A stretch of DNA of 43,384 nucleotides from Micavibrio_A sp040381535 (GCA_040381535.1 JBEIHF010000015.1:1-43384); one strand, 5' to 3'; shown: positions 33,129 through 41,940, counted from the first letter of the stretch. Numbers and translations are program-made. The notes: a model not told the origin generated them from the sequence alone.

Positions 33129-34016
33129 TCAAGCCGTGGGTGGAGGAGGCGCGTGATAAGCGGGCGTAAGGGCGGCAACACGCGCTGTATCGTATTCGCC
33201 GGCGTGTTTTCGATAAAATGCCATGGCATTAGGCGCGTCTCCCGCCTGCTCCCGCCCTTGGATAAAATTCTGCAGGTAAGATGCGTTTTCTCCGATGACC
33301 TCAAGGATATTTTCGTCGCGCCCCCAGTGGTCGCGGACATAGCGCTCACCGGAGCGCAGCCTTTCGAGATTTTCATACAGGTGTCTCATGGTGCCGCCAA
33401 ACTCATAGGACGGCGAATGCATGTGACGGCCCCTATATCTGTTTTCGGCAAAGCCGAGTTCCTCTTGTATTTTTTGTCCACGTTGTGGATCGGCGGCGCC
33501 AACCCAGTCGTCATATCCGACATTGTGGAAAGGCAATCCTTCCGCGTCAAACCAATCGCCAACCGCGCGCTTTTTGAACAAATGCGTTTCCTCGTCGGTC
33601 AGCCCCCGCGGATAGCGCCGTACGTGCGGTTCCAAATCCCGTGGCACTTCCATCCCTTCCGGCGCAAACATCACTGGTGCAGGAACAGTGACATTGCTGT
33701 TCGCATCGGCATGGAAATACGTATCCGCCGCGAGAAGGCCTTCGGGGCTGTTGCCCAACGCCACCGTTTCGCGCAAGGGTGATATGATCACGCAATGATT
33801 GCGATCGAAATTCCCGTAGGCATGGGAATCTACCACGGCATTCAGCGTGAAGTGCATGGTGTTTTCGAAAGGTTTTCTTTCGTGCGGGCGATTGTGGATG
33901 GCAGCGTTTCCCTGCGCATCAAGGGAAACATGATTAAGGTCAGAGCGCGCGTGGACCAGTCGCAGACTGTCCAGATTTAAAGGCTCGGGTTGTCTATAGC
34001 TCGGCCAATGAGACAT
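33129..34016 (-). CDS. Hypothetical protein (295 aa)
   Basis: A 295-residue soluble protein rich in His, Asn, Arg and Pro, with no signal peptide or membrane segment. Notable stretches are LNLDSLRLVHARSDL (13-27), NTMHFTLNAVVDSHAYGN (52-69), HCVIISPLRETVALGN and LLAADTYFHAD. The C-terminal half is helical (GGTMRHLYENLERLRSGERYVRDHWGRDENILEVIGENASYLQNFIQGRE) and ends in a Pro run. I do not recognise the family. It stands between cheY (140 bp away) and motE (43 bp away) on the same strand, so it could be read through from the fliL-fliM operon. It shows no flagellar signature. Confidence 0.7.
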   Translation of the reverse strand: MSHWPSYRQPEPLNLDSLRLVHARSDLNHVSLDAQGNAAIHNRPHERKPFENTMHFTLNAVVDSHAYGNFDRNHCVIISPLRETVALGNSPEGLLAADTYFHADANSNVTVPAPVMFAPEGMEVPRDLEPHVRRYPRGLTDEETHLFKKRAVGDWFDAEGLPFHNVGYDDWVGAADPQRGQKIQEELGFAENRYRGRHMHSPSYEFGGTMRHLYENLERLRSGERYVRDHWGRDENILEVIGENASYLQNFIQGREQAGDAPNAMAFYRKHAGEYDTARVAALTPAYHAPPPPTA

Positions 34017-34059
34017 GGGTTTAGATTACCAACATACTCTTATATATGTAAAATTTGGG

Positions 34060-34851
34060 TTATTGCGCCAGCGGTAGAGCCGGAAGATCGGGCAATTTGT
34101 TCTGTTCGGCCAGCAGAATGGTCAGATTGCGGGCTTTTTCAGGGTCCATGGCGGCCAGAATGGGGGCGGTCTTTCGCTCCGACATCTTGGTGACAACCTG
34201 TAACAAAACATCCATTTCCAAGGAGTCGAAAATCCGCGCGGCGTCCTTTGCCTTCATACCTTCGTATATCTTTACGAGGCTGGTGATGCGTTTGTCTTCT
34301 TGCACGGTCTGCGCCTTGAGCAGGGTTTCGATATCCGTTTTGATGGCGGTCATCTCAGTATATTTTTGCTCCAGCTCGGTTTGCGCGGCTTTGAGCAGTG
34401 CTTCGCGCATCACGAGTTCTTTTTCCTTGCTCTCGAGATCCTTGCGGCGTTTCGCAAGGTCCGAAAACATTTCCATCTTCACATCGGAATATTCATCATC
34501 AAGGTCGTCGGACCCTTTCCATTCCTTTTCCTTCTTGGGCGCTACATTGCCCAGCGAAGGCGCTTCGATTTCAGGTTTGCCGGGAAGAACCGTTTCTGTG
34601 GCAGCATCCTTTTTCGGGACGGCAGGCGGTTCCGGGGGTGAATTGGAATCCTTCAACTGGTCGGCAGAAGGCGGTTTTGGCGTATCGCCATCGCCTGCTG
34701 CGGTTTCGATAGCGGGAAGATATTCGACATTCGCCGATCCGCTGGAACGTTCATAAACCTTGGCCATTACCTGAGAAAACCGCACGCCGAAACAGATGGC
34801 GGCTACCACCATCAGAATGGGCAGAATGCGAAAACCTTTTAGGTAATTCAT
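34060..34851 (-). CDS. motE: MotE-like flagellar protein
   Basis: A 263-residue protein. It has an N-terminal membrane anchor (about 8-26), a Pro-rich linker (about 50-110) and a long coiled coil (about 130-190, rich in KRRKDLESKEKELVMREALLK). A C-terminal MgtE-N-like domain ends it (VKIYEGMKAKDAARIFDSLEMDVLLQVVTKMSERKTAPILAAMDPEKA). This is the layout of MotE, a periplasmic chaperone of MotC in rhizobia, and of relatives next to fliM. Its ATG overlaps the end of the DUF6468 gene by 4 bp. Confidence 0.82.
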   Translation of the reverse strand: MNYLKGFRILPILMVVAAICFGVRFSQVMAKVYERSSGSANVEYLPAIETAAGDGDTPKPPSADQLKDSNSPPEPPAVPKKDAATETVLPGKPEIEAPSLGNVAPKKEKEWKGSDDLDDEYSDVKMEMFSDLAKRRKDLESKEKELVMREALLKAAQTELEQKYTEMTAIKTDIETLLKAQTVQEDKRITSLVKIYEGMKAKDAARIFDSLEMDVLLQVVTKMSERKTAPILAAMDPEKARNLTILLAEQNKLPDLPALPLAQ

Positions 34852-35459
34852 TGGGCTCTTGCCTTGCGGTTGGGGTTTTGCAAGGCTTCGTATAATTCAC
34901 GCTCAGCCTGACTTTGGAATCCGCCTTGCTCTTGCGCTTCGAATTCCGCTTCTAGTTCGGCGTCATCGTCCAGCTCTTGAAATTCGCGGTCCTTGATCCT
35001 AAATCCGCCGCCGCCCAGAACTTCTTTCAGGTTCAACTCTTCAGAACCGATTTTGGATGCCATTTGCGATGATGTTTGAGGTGAAGAAGAACGACTAAAT
35101 CCTCCACCTGATTCAATTTTTTCTACAAGCTCGCGGTTGCGGTCGGCTAGTTTTTCAAGACGGTTGGCAAGGCTGTCACCGCTTTGTGACATGAATTTAA
35201 GCTCGTCCGACAACGCCTTGGCTTCGCTTATAATTTCATCCAATTCTTTGCCTGCGGTGCGCGCGGCGTTCTGCATGCCTCCGATGGCGCGTTCGGCGTT
35301 GTCGATGTTGCCCGTTAAACGGTTTACGAGGCCTTCCATTTCGGCTCTGCTCTCTTTGAAATTCTTCAAACTCATGGTTAGGCGGAAAGCGAGAAACACG
35401 GTCGCCGCCAGTAGGACCAGAATGCTTACATCCATAAAAAGTGTGAAATTAAAACTCAT
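34848..35459 (-). CDS. DUF6468-type protein of the fliM operon
   Basis: A 203-residue protein. It has an N-terminal membrane helix (MDVSILVLLAATVFLAFRL, 9-27), a helical and probably coiled-coil region to about 120 (ESRAEMEGLVNRLTGNIDNAERAIGGMQNAARTAGKELDEII) and a Ser/Gly-rich then acidic C-terminus. It matches the alphaproteobacterial family usually found between fliM and motE, with no defined function. It starts 26 bp after fliM and overlaps motE by 4 bp. Confidence 0.75.
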   Translation of the reverse strand: MSFNFTLFMDVSILVLLAATVFLAFRLTMSLKNFKESRAEMEGLVNRLTGNIDNAERAIGGMQNAARTAGKELDEIISEAKALSDELKFMSQSGDSLANRLEKLADRNRELVEKIESGGGFSRSSSPQTSSQMASKIGSEELNLKEVLGGGGFRIKDREFQELDDDAELEAEFEAQEQGGFQSQAERELYEALQNPNRKARAQ

Positions 35460-35485
35460 AAAGATACTCCGTCGCTGTCATCTAC

Positions 35486-36583
35486 TTAATCGTCTTCAGG
35501 CGCCTTGGGCGTAATGTATTTCTCGATACGCACGGCTATGCCGTCTTGTTTTTGCCCGACGGGGCCTTTGAACATCGGGAACTGGCCACAGCGCAATTCT
35601 AACTCATCGGCGGTGCGCGTGTTAAAAACAATCTTCGTTCCCACCTTCCAACTCAACATCTCGCGCAAAGGCACGGCAATTTCGCCGAGCACGGCCTGAA
35701 GCTGGATTTCCGTCTGGTACAATTCTTTGGTCAAGTGCGACTCCCAGATGGAGTCACGACCGAATTTTTCCCCCATGAACATCTGCAAGAGAAGCTCGCG
35801 GATAGGTTCTAATGTTGCGTAAGGAATGACAATCTCCACGCGTCCGCCGCGGTCACCCATATCAACGCGCAGACGCGCCAGAACGCACGCATTACCGGAT
35901 TGCGATATCGTCGCGAAACGCGGATTGGTTTCCATGCGGTCGAGGTTGAACGATACCGGAGAGAGTGGATCGAACGCGGAAGACAGATCTGAAAGCGATA
36001 CTTGCACCATCCGCTCGACAAGTTTTGTTTCGATCGTCGTATACGGGCGACCTTCAACACGTATGGCGGGTGTGCCCTTACGGCCGCCCAGCAAAACATC
36101 AACGACGGAATAGATCAGGGCGGAATCCGTCACCATCAAACCGTGATTGTCCCACTCTTCGGCCTTGAATACCGAAAGCATGGCGGGCAACGGGATGGAG
36201 TTCATGTAATCGCCGAAGCGGACCGTGGAAACGTTGTCCAGCGAAACTTCAACGTTGTCGGAGGTCAGGTTTCGAAGGCTCGTGGACATCAAGCGCACCA
36301 GACGGTCGAACACGATGTCCAACATAGGCAGGCGTTCGTAGTTGACCATCGCGGAATTGATAAGGGCCATAACGCCCGATGTTTCGGTGCCCCCGGCCAG
36401 ATCGTCATCGAAACCAAGCAAAGAGTCGATTTCATCTTGGTTGAGAATGCGCGTGGCCGTATCTGCGCTCATCGCGGCGTCCATGTCGTCGCCCGCAGTC
36501 GCGCCTTCGGTCTGGGCGCCCCACTGGTCCGCCATAGCCTTTTCTTCGTCCGTCACTTTGGCGGTTTCGGTTGTGTCGCTCAT
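35486..36583 (-). CDS. fliM: Flagellar motor switch protein FliM
   Basis: A 365-residue C-ring protein. The CheY-P binding motif is ILNQDEIDSLLGFDDD (about 46-61). The CheC-like middle domain is visible in FDRLVRLMSTSLRNLTSDNVEVSLDNVSTVRFGDYMNSIPLPAMLSVFKAEEWD and GGRVEIVIPYATLEPIRELL. The C-terminal SpoA domain contains VPLREMLSWKVGTKIVFNT. An acidic, Ala-rich N-terminal extension of about 45 residues precedes the CheY-binding motif, longer than in E. coli. It follows fliL by 51 bp. Confidence 0.96.
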   Translation of the reverse strand: MSDTTETAKVTDEEKAMADQWGAQTEGATAGDDMDAAMSADTATRILNQDEIDSLLGFDDDLAGGTETSGVMALINSAMVNYERLPMLDIVFDRLVRLMSTSLRNLTSDNVEVSLDNVSTVRFGDYMNSIPLPAMLSVFKAEEWDNHGLMVTDSALIYSVVDVLLGGRKGTPAIRVEGRPYTTIETKLVERMVQVSLSDLSSAFDPLSPVSFNLDRMETNPRFATISQSGNACVLARLRVDMGDRGGRVEIVIPYATLEPIRELLLQMFMGEKFGRDSIWESHLTKELYQTEIQLQAVLGEIAVPLREMLSWKVGTKIVFNTRTADELELRCGQFPMFKGPVGQKQDGIAVRIEKYITPKAPEDD

Positions 36584-36634
36584 ATCTTCAACTTCGCAAG
36601 AATCATGCCGAGATTTGGCCGTTTGGTTTCCATA

Positions 36635-37255
36635 CTATTGTATCAGGATTTCCTGAAAGAGGACATCCTGCACTTCTATAGGGTACACGGCTTGGTTTAC
36701 ACGCGCCAAAAGCTCGATCTGCAGGCGGTAAATACCTGCCGAACCTCGCAAATCTTTCACCCGCAATTCGCGCAAATAGGTTTGGAACTGGTCGATCACG
36801 CGGGGCATCGCCGCTTCCACAGCGGTCATGTCCGACGTGTTCTTGAACTCCAATTGCACGGCAAGACGCAGATAGCGCGGCGTCCCATCTTCGGAATTCA
36901 GGTTCACGATCATGTCAGGAATTTTCAAAAACTTCACGCCCGCGGGACCGCAGACTTCCTTACCATCCGCACCTTTTATACATTCCGTTGCAGCTGCGCC
37001 GTGCTCTCCTGCCGCCGCATGTTCCGCGCCTTCGGTTGCGGCCGTTGTTTTACCGATGAATTTATCCAGCATACCGGTGAAGTACGCCGCCGCACCACCA
37101 CCGCCGATGAGCAGTACGGCTACCAAGGCAACAATGACAAGCATCTTCTTGCTTTTGCCGCCGCCTTTTCCGCCCTCGCCATCTCCTGCGGGGGCTTCAT
37201 CGTCCAGCGATGCGTTTACCGGTTCTTTGTCGTTTTTTTTCGGTGGCTGGGCCAT
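36635..37255 (-). CDS. fliL: Flagellar basal body-associated protein FliL
   Basis: A 206-residue protein. It has a charged, Gly-rich cytosolic N-terminus, one membrane helix (about 38-58, MLVIVALVAVLLIGGGGAAAYF), and a periplasmic domain with the FliL pattern FLKIPDMIVNLNSEDGTPRYLRLAVQLEF and the final IEVQDVLFQEILIQ. The ATG at 37255 (MAQPPKK) is preceded by AAAGG; the longer open frame upstream crosses the promoter and is Cys-rich, unlike FliL. It is the first gene of fliL-fliM-DUF6468-motE. Confidence 0.94.
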   Translation of the reverse strand: MAQPPKKNDKEPVNASLDDEAPAGDGEGGKGGGKSKKMLVIVALVAVLLIGGGGAAAYFTGMLDKFIGKTTAATEGAEHAAAGEHGAAATECIKGADGKEVCGPAGVKFLKIPDMIVNLNSEDGTPRYLRLAVQLEFKNTSDMTAVEAAMPRVIDQFQTYLRELRVKDLRGSAGIYRLQIELLARVNQAVYPIEVQDVLFQEILIQ

Positions 37256-37291
37256 GAGGGGTGCCTTTGGTGAATTTGGAACAGTTGAAAG

Positions 37292-37319
37292 ATTATAAAT
37301 CAGATTAACACATTTCCAA
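37292..37319 (-). promoter_or_regulatory. Sigma-70-type promoter of the fliL-fliM operon
   Basis: On the minus strand TTGGAA (37314-37319), a 16-base spacer and a perfect TATAAT (37292-37297), about 37 bp before fliL. Confidence 0.55.
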
Positions 37320-37486
37320 CAGGCCGTTTGTGTTTTTCGCCCACAACCCCCTGCCCCGCAAGGCAAAAACGGCAGGCAAAAATTTCCCCCCGACTCGCAA
37401 TCGCACTATCGAAATTACCTGAAGGAATGGCACTATCATGCTGTGGATAAATCCATAACGTCTTTTATTTCCTTGGTTTTCCACTC

Positions 37487-37502
37487 TGGCACAACATTCG
37501 CA
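37487..37502 (+). promoter_or_regulatory. Sigma-54 (-24/-12) promoter of the flgF operon
   Basis: TGGCACAACATTCGCA matches the TGGCAC block fully and has GC exactly 10 bases after GG, with one T to C change in the -12 block. The predicted start near 37514 leaves about 21 bases to the flgF ATG. Confidence 0.78.
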
Positions 37503-37534
37503 AAGGTTTAAAGGAATGAGGAAGTGAAGAAACC

Positions 37535-38257
37535 ATGGAAAATTCACTCTATGTAGGTTTATCGGGCCAAGTGGCCCTCGTAGAAAAAATGGCTCTGATC
37601 GCCAATAACGTGGCGAATCTGAACACGCCCGGTTATCGCGGACAGAACGCCGTTTTCAAGGAATTCATCTCTGATCAGCGCCGTATGAAAGAGGACGTGT
37701 CGCTGACTTACAGCTATGGACAATATCAGATCACCGACCCCGGCCCCATCAAACTGACGGGAAACCCGCTGGATGTCGCGCTGGTCGGCCCCGGCTTCAT
37801 GGGCGTGCAGACACCTGATGGTGTTCAGTATACCCGCGCCGGAAACTTCTCCCTTTCCTCCAAGGGAGAATTGATTACCTCGACGGGCATGCTGGTCGCG
37901 GATCAAGGCGGCGGAACCATCGCAATTCCTGCCGAAGCAAAATACGTCACTATCGATGAAAAAGGCGTCATCTCCACCGATCAAGGCGCGGTTTCCAATC
38001 TGATGATTGTGGAATTCGACGACTATCAAAAACTGGAACCCACGGGCAACGGCAATTACAAAACCGATCAAGCTGCAAAGCCCGCAACCGAAACGCGCGC
38101 CCTGCAAGGCAAGATCGAAGGTGCAAACGTTCAGTCCGTCACGGAAATGACGCGCATGGTTGATGTCTTGCGCGAGTACCAAGCCGTGCAACGCATGATG
38201 CAATCCGAACATGAACGCCAGCGCACCACCATCCAGCGACTGACGGGCAGAATATAA
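37535..38257 (+). CDS. flgF: Flagellar basal-body rod protein FlgF
   Basis: A 240-residue distal/proximal rod protein. The N-terminal region (MENSLYVGLSGQVALVEKMALIANNVANLNTPGYR), the D1 motif YTRAGNFSLSSKGELITSTG and the C-terminal MTRMVDVLREYQAVQRMMQSEHE are all present. GAGGAAGTGAAG precedes the ATG. It is the first gene of flgF-flgG-flgA-flgH. Confidence 0.95.
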   Translation: MENSLYVGLSGQVALVEKMALIANNVANLNTPGYRGQNAVFKEFISDQRRMKEDVSLTYSYGQYQITDPGPIKLTGNPLDVALVGPGFMGVQTPDGVQYTRAGNFSLSSKGELITSTGMLVADQGGGTIAIPAEAKYVTIDEKGVISTDQGAVSNLMIVEFDDYQKLEPTGNGNYKTDQAAKPATETRALQGKIEGANVQSVTEMTRMVDVLREYQAVQRMMQSEHERQRTTIQRLTGRI

Positions 38258-38282
38258 TTTAAGGTAGAAGGAAGACTAGACC

Positions 38283-39071
38283 ATGATGAGATCTCTTGAT
38301 ATCGGCGCGACAGGCATGCTGGCCCAGCAGCTGAACGTGGATGTTATATCGAACAACATCGCCAACTCGACGACGAGCGGCTTTAAACGCCAGCGCGCTG
38401 AGTTCCATGATTTGATTTATCAAAACAAGCAACGCCCCGGGGCCACCTCCTCCGATGCAGGCACGACAGTGCCGACCGGCATGCAGTTCGGTCTCGGTGT
38501 TTCCATCGGCTCCGTTTACCGTCTGCACGAACAAGGCACGATCAAGATGACGGAAAACCCTCTGGATCTCGCCATCACGGGTGATGGATACTTTCAGATC
38601 GACCTGCCATCGGGCGATACCGCCTATACGCGTTCGGGCGTATTCCAATTGAACGAAGACGGCGAAATCGTCACGGCACAAGGTTATACGGTGCAGCCCG
38701 GAATCACCGTTCCCGATGATGCAATCGATGTCGTCGTCAACGGTTCCGGCGAAGTCCTGGTGAAGTTGCCCAACACGGTTGCTATGCAAAACGTAGGACA
38801 GCTTGAACTCTCCACCTTCGTAAACCCCGCCGGTCTTGAAGGTATCGGAGACACACTGTTTTTGGAAACCGAAGCTTCGGGCGCCGCGACTGCGGGCGTA
38901 CCAGACACAGAAAATTTCGGTGAAATCCGCCAAGGCGCGCTGGAAAACTCCAACGTCAATATCGTGGAAGAAATCACCAACCTGATTTCCGCGCAACGTG
39001 CTTACGAGATGAACTCGAACGTTATCACCACGTCCGATGAAATGCTTCAGACGGTTACACAGCTTAGGTAA
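38283..39071 (+). CDS. flgG: Flagellar distal rod protein FlgG
   Basis: A 262-residue distal rod protein of canonical length. It has the N-terminal MMRSLDIGATGMLAQQLNVDVISNNIANSTTSGFKRQRAEFHDLIYQ. Its diagnostic C-terminus is GALENSNVNIVEEITNLISAQRAYEMNSNVITTSDEMLQTVTQL. It follows flgF by 25 bp. Confidence 0.97.
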   Translation: MMRSLDIGATGMLAQQLNVDVISNNIANSTTSGFKRQRAEFHDLIYQNKQRPGATSSDAGTTVPTGMQFGLGVSIGSVYRLHEQGTIKMTENPLDLAITGDGYFQIDLPSGDTAYTRSGVFQLNEDGEIVTAQGYTVQPGITVPDDAIDVVVNGSGEVLVKLPNTVAMQNVGQLELSTFVNPAGLEGIGDTLFLETEASGAATAGVPDTENFGEIRQGALENSNVNIVEEITNLISAQRAYEMNSNVITTSDEMLQTVTQLR

Positions 39072-39096
39072 TGGCTGAGATAAAAGGAGTACGATC

Positions 39097-40059
39097 ATGA
39101 AGGAACAAGTGTTGATAGGATTGGATATTGCGGCGCGCATCATGCTCCTCGTGTTCACCATCACTTTTGGCATGATCGTTATTCTTATCGGATCAAGAGA
39201 AGCGCTGGCCTCTTCCCTTCGCTCCGATGCCGTTATCACGGGCGATTATATCAAACTTGGCGATATTTTTGATGGCACAGAAAACGCGGACTATGTTCTG
39301 GGACCGGCGCCAGCGCCCGGCAAGGACATGGTTTTGAACGCACGCACATTGTACAAGATTGCCACCGCGCTTGATGTCGAATGGAAACCCGCAACCTCCG
39401 CGGAACAAATCATTTTGCGCCGTGAAGCCGTGGTTATTCCGCAAGACGACATTACATCAGCACTGGAAGAAAAAATCCGCGATGATGTCAAGGAAAGCTT
39501 TTCCATTTCCTACATGACCAGACCTTCCGAAATAGTCTTGCCCGCAGGCACGGAAGATGGATTTGAAATCACGGCCTTCCATTTCGATGTGCAAAAAGAC
39601 ACGTTCAATGCCTCTATAGTGGCGCCTTCTGCCGAAAATCCGATCAAACGTACCAATGTTTCCGGACGCGTCGAGCGGCTTGTTTCCGTTCCCGTGCTGA
39701 AAAATTCCCTAAAAAACGGCGACATAATCGGCGCACTGGACATCGACTACATCGAACTGTCGAAAAATAAAATTGCTTCGGGCGTGGTGATGCAAGAATC
39801 CAATATCGTCAATATGACCCCGCGCCGCACGATGGCTTCGGGCAAACCCATTTTACTGAACGATCTGGAATCGCCGAAAATGGTGGACCGCGGCGACCTT
39901 ATTACACTCGTCTTTGATGACGGCATCATGTACCTGACCACGAAGGGCAAAGCTTTGCAGGCAGGCGCAATCGGCGACACGGTGCGCGTATCCAATATCG
40001 ACAGCGACAAGAATTTACAAGGCGTCATCACGGGCCACCGTGAAGTGACGATCCGCTAA
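39097..40059 (+). CDS. flgA: Flagellar basal body P-ring formation chaperone FlgA
   Basis: A 320-residue periplasmic chaperone. A long N-region and hydrophobic segment (about 13-37) form the signal peptide. The C-terminal SAF-type domain is visible from LVSVPVLKNSLKNGDIIGALDIDYIEL through TPRRTMASGKPILLNDLESPKMVDRGDLITLVFDDG to VRVSNIDSDKNLQGVITG. It helps FlgI assemble. The signal peptide n-region of about 12 residues is long for FlgA; a start at an internal ATG (residue 16 or 26) is possible, but the ribosome binding site (AAAGGAG) favours the first ATG. Confidence 0.92.
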   Translation: MKEQVLIGLDIAARIMLLVFTITFGMIVILIGSREALASSLRSDAVITGDYIKLGDIFDGTENADYVLGPAPAPGKDMVLNARTLYKIATALDVEWKPATSAEQIILRREAVVIPQDDITSALEEKIRDDVKESFSISYMTRPSEIVLPAGTEDGFEITAFHFDVQKDTFNASIVAPSAENPIKRTNVSGRVERLVSVPVLKNSLKNGDIIGALDIDYIELSKNKIASGVVMQESNIVNMTPRRTMASGKPILLNDLESPKMVDRGDLITLVFDDGIMYLTTKGKALQAGAIGDTVRVSNIDSDKNLQGVITGHREVTIR

Positions 40060-40095
40060 AACACTTTTGGAAATTAAGAGTAAGGGAGTAAACAC

Positions 40096-40851
40096 ATGAT
40101 TAAATCGAAACGCATATGGATGCTTATAGGTCTTGCCCTCGCCTCCACCGCGCTGACGGCCTGTTCTGCGGGTGAGCGTCTGGCCGAAGTAGGCCGCGCA
40201 CCGCAAATGACGGGCATCGAAAACCCCACGACGAACCCTGATTACCGCGCCGTATCGATGCCGATGCCTACCCCTGAAATTGTCAGAAAAGAGAAAAACT
40301 CTCTCTGGGCCTCCAACCGTCAAACTTTCTTTGAAGACCAGCGCGCGGACAATATCGGCGACATCCTGACCGTCATGATCGACATCAAAGACAAAGCCGA
40401 ACTCGATAACGAAACAGAGCGCACGCGCGAAGCGGATGAAAGTGCAGGCCTTTCCACCCTGCTAGGCTATGAAGCTTCGCTGGCCGAAGTGTTGCCGGAA
40501 AACGTGAACCCAGCAGCGCTTGCGGGTGCAACGTCTCAATCAGGTCACAAAGGTTCGGGTAAAATCGATCGCGAAGAAAAAATTCAAATGAAACTCGCCG
40601 CTACCGTCACGCAGATTCTGCCGAACGGCAATTTGGTTATCCAAGGCCGTCAGGAAGTGCGCGTGAACTTTGAAAAACGCATTCTGGAACTCGCAGGCGT
40701 CATTCGTCCCGAAGATATCGGCATCGACAACGCCATCTCCTATGACAAGGTGGCAGAAGCCCGCGTTTCATATGGCGGCAAAGGCCAGATCACCGACATG
40801 CAGCAGCCACGTTACGGTCAACAAGTTTACGACGTCCTCTTCCCGTTCTAG
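40096..40851 (+). CDS. flgH: Flagellar L-ring lipoprotein FlgH
   Basis: A 251-residue outer-membrane ring subunit. It has a lipoprotein signal with lipobox LTAC (Cys23) and the FlgH blocks SLWASNRQTFFEDQRADNIGDILTVMIDIKDKAELDNET and IQMKLAATVTQILPNGNLVIQGRQEVRVNFEKRILELAGVIRPEDI, ending in a short hydrophobic VLFPF. It follows flgA by 36 bp with AAGGGAG before the ATG. A strong terminator follows at 40918. flgI and flgJ are not in the window. Confidence 0.95.
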   Translation: MIKSKRIWMLIGLALASTALTACSAGERLAEVGRAPQMTGIENPTTNPDYRAVSMPMPTPEIVRKEKNSLWASNRQTFFEDQRADNIGDILTVMIDIKDKAELDNETERTREADESAGLSTLLGYEASLAEVLPENVNPAALAGATSQSGHKGSGKIDREEKIQMKLAATVTQILPNGNLVIQGRQEVRVNFEKRILELAGVIRPEDIGIDNAISYDKVAEARVSYGGKGQITDMQQPRYGQQVYDVLFPF

Positions 40852-40917
40852 AGCTAGAAAGCTCTAACTTGAAGGACTGGGATTGGGGCGGCGTAAAACC
40901 ACCCTTACTCCAAAAGA

Positions 40918-40946
40918 AAAGTCGGCACAGGATGTGCCGACTTTTT
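40918..40946 (+). terminator. Rho-independent terminator of the flgF-flgH operon
   Basis: A perfect 12-bp stem, AAAGTCGGCACA (40918-40929) with TGTGCCGACTTT (40933-40944), a 3-base loop GGA, and a following T-rich tract. It lies 66 bp beyond the flgH stop. Confidence 0.88.
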
Positions 40947-40985
40947 CCTTTATAAAACAGTTATTTATCCTTTAATTTTGTATTA

Positions 40986-41011
40986 GTCATAATACAATGT
41001 ATAATATGATT
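40986..41011. promoter_or_regulatory. AT-rich near-palindrome over a -10 element
   Basis: The half-site TCATAATACA is followed by TGTATAATATGA, nearly its reverse complement, and a TATAAT (41000-41005) lies within the right half. This is the likely promoter and perhaps operator for the gene at 41035; no good -35 is visible. Confidence 0.35.
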
Positions 41012-41034
41012 ATGTATATTATTGTGAGGTAAAG

Positions 41035-41883
41035 ATGTCTGGATTTATTGAGGGAGTTTCAAAACTGGCAGATTGTGATGTGGTGGAAAAACCCGCACAG
41101 ATAGAACAAGGCCGCACGCTTCACTATGAAGCGCGTGTGCGCATTATTCAGGAAGAACTGTATCGCAGACAACTTGAAGACGGCACCCTGCCCCGTAAAA
41201 ACGGAGCGCCTATTACCCATGATGACTATGTAGACGGCATGCTCGGCAACGATACGAACCGCGCTTTGGAACGCTATTTCGGCAATCCCAACGATCGTCA
41301 ATCTCTGGAACGTATGCCCCCTGCCTTACGCGCAGAAGTGGAATTCATTCAACGCGAACACGGCGGACTTTTCAAAGTGCACCCGGGCGAGCAGCAACTG
41401 GTTTGTCCCGTGGAGCCTATCGCTCCGAAAAGCAGTGATAACGGCTTCCGCTTTTACGAACATCCGGGCATGAACCGTGACGTGGCTCCTGATCGCTTTA
41501 CGCCCGACGTCGGCGCCCAGCCTTTTAGCTTTTGGCAAAATCCTTTCGACTTTTTCAATCGCGGCGGCTCGTCGGGTGGAAGCCTTTCGGACGCGCTCAG
41601 TCAACCCCAGAGAATTCCCAAATACGGTCCTGATGCAAAAACCTGTCCGGCTCAGGATTTCAATTCTGAAGGCGGAAGCATATTTCGCATGCCTTACATA
41701 TTGCGTGAACGTTTCGGTGAAGCCCACGACAATCGGGGAGCGCCTCTGGATTGGCGTCCAGCCCCGATGCCGATGATGCCGGTATCTCCAGATATTACAG
41801 GCGACAACATGATGAAGCATACTGAATCCGGCCCGCCATTGAACGGCTATATGAGAGTCAGCGGCTTCCAAAGCCCGTTGTAA
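41035..41883 (+). CDS. Hypothetical protein (282 aa)
   Basis: A 282-residue soluble protein with a GTGAGGTAAAG ribosome binding region. The N-terminal half is helical and charged (LHYEARVRIIQEELYRRQLEDG; THDDYVDGMLGNDTNRALERYFGNPNDRQSLERMPPALRAEVEFIQREHG). This part resembles a peptidoglycan-binding-like or structural helical bundle without clear motif. The C-terminal half is Pro/Gly/Ser-rich and probably unstructured, with scattered Cys. I do not recognise it. It is monocistronic, with an AT-rich promoter region upstream and a shared hairpin terminator (41896-41921) downstream. Confidence 0.72.
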   Translation: MSGFIEGVSKLADCDVVEKPAQIEQGRTLHYEARVRIIQEELYRRQLEDGTLPRKNGAPITHDDYVDGMLGNDTNRALERYFGNPNDRQSLERMPPALRAEVEFIQREHGGLFKVHPGEQQLVCPVEPIAPKSSDNGFRFYEHPGMNRDVAPDRFTPDVGAQPFSFWQNPFDFFNRGGSSGGSLSDALSQPQRIPKYGPDAKTCPAQDFNSEGGSIFRMPYILRERFGEAHDNRGAPLDWRPAPMPMMPVSPDITGDNMMKHTESGPPLNGYMRVSGFQSPL

Positions 41884-41895
41884 AAACAAGAATTC

Positions 41896-41921
41896 AAAAG
41901 CCCGCGAAAGCGGGCTTTTTT
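41896..41921. terminator. Bidirectional terminator between the 282-aa gene and dksA
   Basis: A 10-bp stem, AAAAGCCCGC with GCGGGCTTTT, a GAAA loop, then T-run. The A-run on the left arm serves the minus-strand dksA transcript. Confidence 0.9.
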
Positions 41922-41940
41922 CATTTAATTAAACACGCGA

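Noticed and set aside
36002..37273. A 423-codon plus-strand open frame across fliM and fliL
   Set aside because: It is antisense to two certain genes; the product has no domain pattern and crosses their boundary and the fliL start. It is a long shadow frame caused by base composition.
37428..37442. TGGCAC followed by TGCT upstream of flgF as a second sigma-54 promoter
   Set aside because: The GG-to-GC spacing is one base short, which sigma-54 does not tolerate; the element at 37487 has exact spacing and lies closer to flgF.
38259..39239. A 326-codon minus-strand frame opposite flgG
   Set aside because: Fully antisense to FlgG, which is certain; no start signals.
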